Assembly (NCBI GenBank): GCA_964352615.1
Contig: CAYGSG010000002.1
Location: 62,001-126,000 of the forward strand
Length of the DNA stretch: 64,000 nt
Source: OFTM382 sp964352615
Lineage (GTDB): Bacteria; Planctomycetota; Phycisphaerae; Phycisphaerales; UBA1924
Reading direction: 5' to 3'
How positions within the stretch are numbered: the stretch's first letter is position 1; every line of letters starts with the position of its first letter. Positions 62,850 to 64,000 of this stretch are shown piece by piece. The notes below the pieces were generated by a model. The model worked only from the letters and a program-made list of their open reading frames with translations. It searched no databases and had not been told where the DNA came from. The position numbers and the translations under genes are program-made.

Positions 62850-63521
62850 CTATTCCGCGTCGCCCCCCGCATCGCTCGCGGGCTCGCTCGCGGCCGGTTT
62901 CTCAGCCTTCGCGGTGCCGCCCTTACGGAGCTTGGCCGCGTACGCGGTGCGCTTGTCGGCCGTGCGACGGCGAGAGCTGGGCTTGCCGCCGATCTCCGGG
63001 CCTTCCTCAGCCCCGACGAACTGCAACACGCAAAGCGGCGTTGCATCGCCAAGTCGGCGATACCCGATCTTCACGATCCGGGTGCAGCCGCCCTGGCGGT
63101 CCGCGTAACGCGGCGCGATGTTCTCGAAGACATGGCGCACAAGCCACGGCGCCTTGCGAAGCTTGCCGTAGCGGTTGCGCTCGACCTCGCTCGATTCGGG
63201 CACATCGAAGAACGCCGAGGCATCTTCGCGCATCTGGCCAACGCGGGTCTTCTCTTCTTCGCTGGCATCCTTGGGGAGGTACAGCCAGTCGAACGCCCGG
63301 CGGTCGCCGCCGAGCATCGAGATCACCTGACGCCGAGAGTGCAGATCGCCCCGCTTGGCCTTGGTGATGATCTTCTCAACGATCGGCTGGACAGCCTTGG
63401 CCTTGGGCACGCTCGTGACCACCTGGCCGTGCTGAAGCACACTCGCGCTGAGGTTGCGGAGCATCGCCTTGCGGTGTGAGGCTGTTCTGCCGAGCTTGAA
63501 GCCTGCTTTACGGTGACGCAT
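62850..63521 (-). CDS. rplQ: Large-subunit ribosomal protein L17
   Basis: 223 residues, against about 120 in most bacteria. Core motifs: MRHRKAGFKLGRTASHRKAM, LRNLSASVLQHGQVVTSVPK, and VFENIAPRYADRQGGCTRIV with KIGYRRLGDATPL. About 55 extra residues, charged and Glu/Arg-rich, lie between the first and second halves (after LGGDRRA). A ~50-residue tail rich in Ala, Lys and Glu follows (KAEKPAASEPASDAGGDAE). Part of the 50S subunit near the exit tunnel. Directly downstream of rpoA, as in most bacteria. Confidence 0.93.
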   Translation of the reverse strand: MRHRKAGFKLGRTASHRKAMLRNLSASVLQHGQVVTSVPKAKAVQPIVEKIITKAKRGDLHSRRQVISMLGGDRRAFDWLYLPKDASEEEKTRVGQMREDASAFFDVPESSEVERNRYGKLRKAPWLVRHVFENIAPRYADRQGGCTRIVKIGYRRLGDATPLCVLQFVGAEEGPEIGGKPSSRRRTADKRTAYAAKLRKGGTAKAEKPAASEPASDAGGDAE

Positions 63522-63566
63522 CGTTCCAACTCCTGACCGGCGAATCCGGTCTCTATCTTGCTTGAC

Positions 63567-64000
63567 TCAAGCGCCAGAGGCCGGCGCCTTGTATCCCTCG
63601 GGAAGCTGCATGCCAAGGTTCAGTCCCACGTCTTGCAGCTTGCGTTTGATCTCGCGGAGGCTCGTTCGACCGAACGACCTCAGCTTGAGCAATTCCTGAT
63701 CCGTCATCACGACCAAATCCGCGACCCGATCGATACGGGCCGATTCCAAGCAGTTGCCCGCACGCACCGAGAGCTCCAGATCGGAGATCGGCATGGAGAG
63801 CTTGCGCAGCAGTTCCTCATCAACGCCCGCCGCCGCTGCGGCTTCTTCACTGACGCGATGCTGGCCGACATCAAAGAACTGCACGAACGGGTTAAGGTGC
63901 TTGCGCAGAATCTTGGCCGCCTCGACCAGCCCCATCTCGGGCGTGACCGTGCCGTCGGTCCAAATCTCGAGCGTGAGCTTGTCGAAGTTCGTCCGCTGAC
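63567..64000 (-). CDS. rpoA: RNA polymerase alpha subunit, C-terminal part (5' end outside the window)
   Basis: The frame is open from the window edge (VSGRTNFDKLTLEIWTDGTV) to the stop at 63567. It covers the end of the N-terminal domain (KLTLEIWTDGTV-TPEMGLVEAAKILRKHL) and the alpha-CTD (LELSVRAGNCLESARIDRVA, LKLRSFGRTSLREIKRKL, LNLGMQLP). The CTD binds UP elements and activators. Followed by rplQ after 45 bases. Confidence 0.95.
   Translation of the reverse strand, partial: QRTNFDKLTLEIWTDGTVTPEMGLVEAAKILRKHLNPFVQFFDVGQHRVSEEAAAAAGVDEELLRKLSMPISDLELSVRAGNCLESARIDRVADLVVMTDQELLKLRSFGRTSLREIKRKLQDVGLNLGMQLPEGYKAPASGA

Overview
The window reads as a chromosomal scaffold from a GC-rich planctomycete, most likely of the class Phycisphaerae. 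The markers are an LEPR-type N-terminal sorting motif, a PEP-CTERM protein with an alanine-rich variant tail, dockerin-like repeats ending in GPC(P) on secreted proteases, DUF255, DUF368 and Ser/Thr kinase-propeller proteins, and a mix of type II secretion/type IV pilus clusters with housekeeping genes. A 100-base run of N at 58788-58887 shows that it is an assembled scaffold, probably a metagenome-derived genome. This placement is inference; no rRNA is present to test it.

Layout. 1-5387 (+): a type II secretion-like operon (end of GspF, pseudopilins G/H/I/J, a short K-like protein, and GspL-, GspM- and GspC-like proteins), followed by tRNA-Val(CAC) with a consensus -10 box. 5589-12828 (-): an ilvE-like aminotransferase with a sulfotransferase-like gene, then a translationally coupled set galE, alpha/beta hydrolase, unknown protein, DUF255/DsbD-like fusion. 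12996-18532: DUF368 transporter, lgt, tatD, a secreted transglutaminase and nnrD. 18529-25313 (-): a second, type IV pilus-like operon (pilT, pilC, pilV-like, giant pilX-like, pilW-like). 25507-43207: rnhA, a PurS-PurS-PurL fusion, an LEPR surface protein with a secretin-like tail, an NtrC-type regulator, ruvC, ribE, a BamB-like lipoprotein, purH, HNH nuclease, pterin dehydratase, gluQ, DUF192, an RsbU-type phosphatase, pyrC and tRNA-Pro(GGG).

43208-46721 looks accessory. It holds an AraC regulator divergent from an SDR oxidoreductase, and an ArsR-VOC-VOC operon with a near-consensus promoter carrying a perfect palindrome between -35 and -10. It ends against a truncated kinase pseudogene. 46895-55940: kinase with a C-terminal propeller, a response-regulator remnant, a TPR/metalloprotease/PDZ protein, thyX, an orphan MalK-like ATPase, a PEP-CTERM protein and a secreted MsrB-MsrA fusion. 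56072-61376 (-): a subtilase and a matrixin-like metalloprotease that share the same C-terminal module and dockerin-like repeats. 61669-64000 (-): pheS, rplQ and the 3' part of rpoA.

Working together: the two pilus/secretion clusters, lgt, the PEP-CTERM and LEPR proteins and the two large proteases describe a cell with heavy investment in protein export and extracellular degradation. purL and purH (purines), pyrC and thyX (pyrimidines) are scattered core metabolism. No CRISPR array, intact insertion sequence or rRNA gene was seen.
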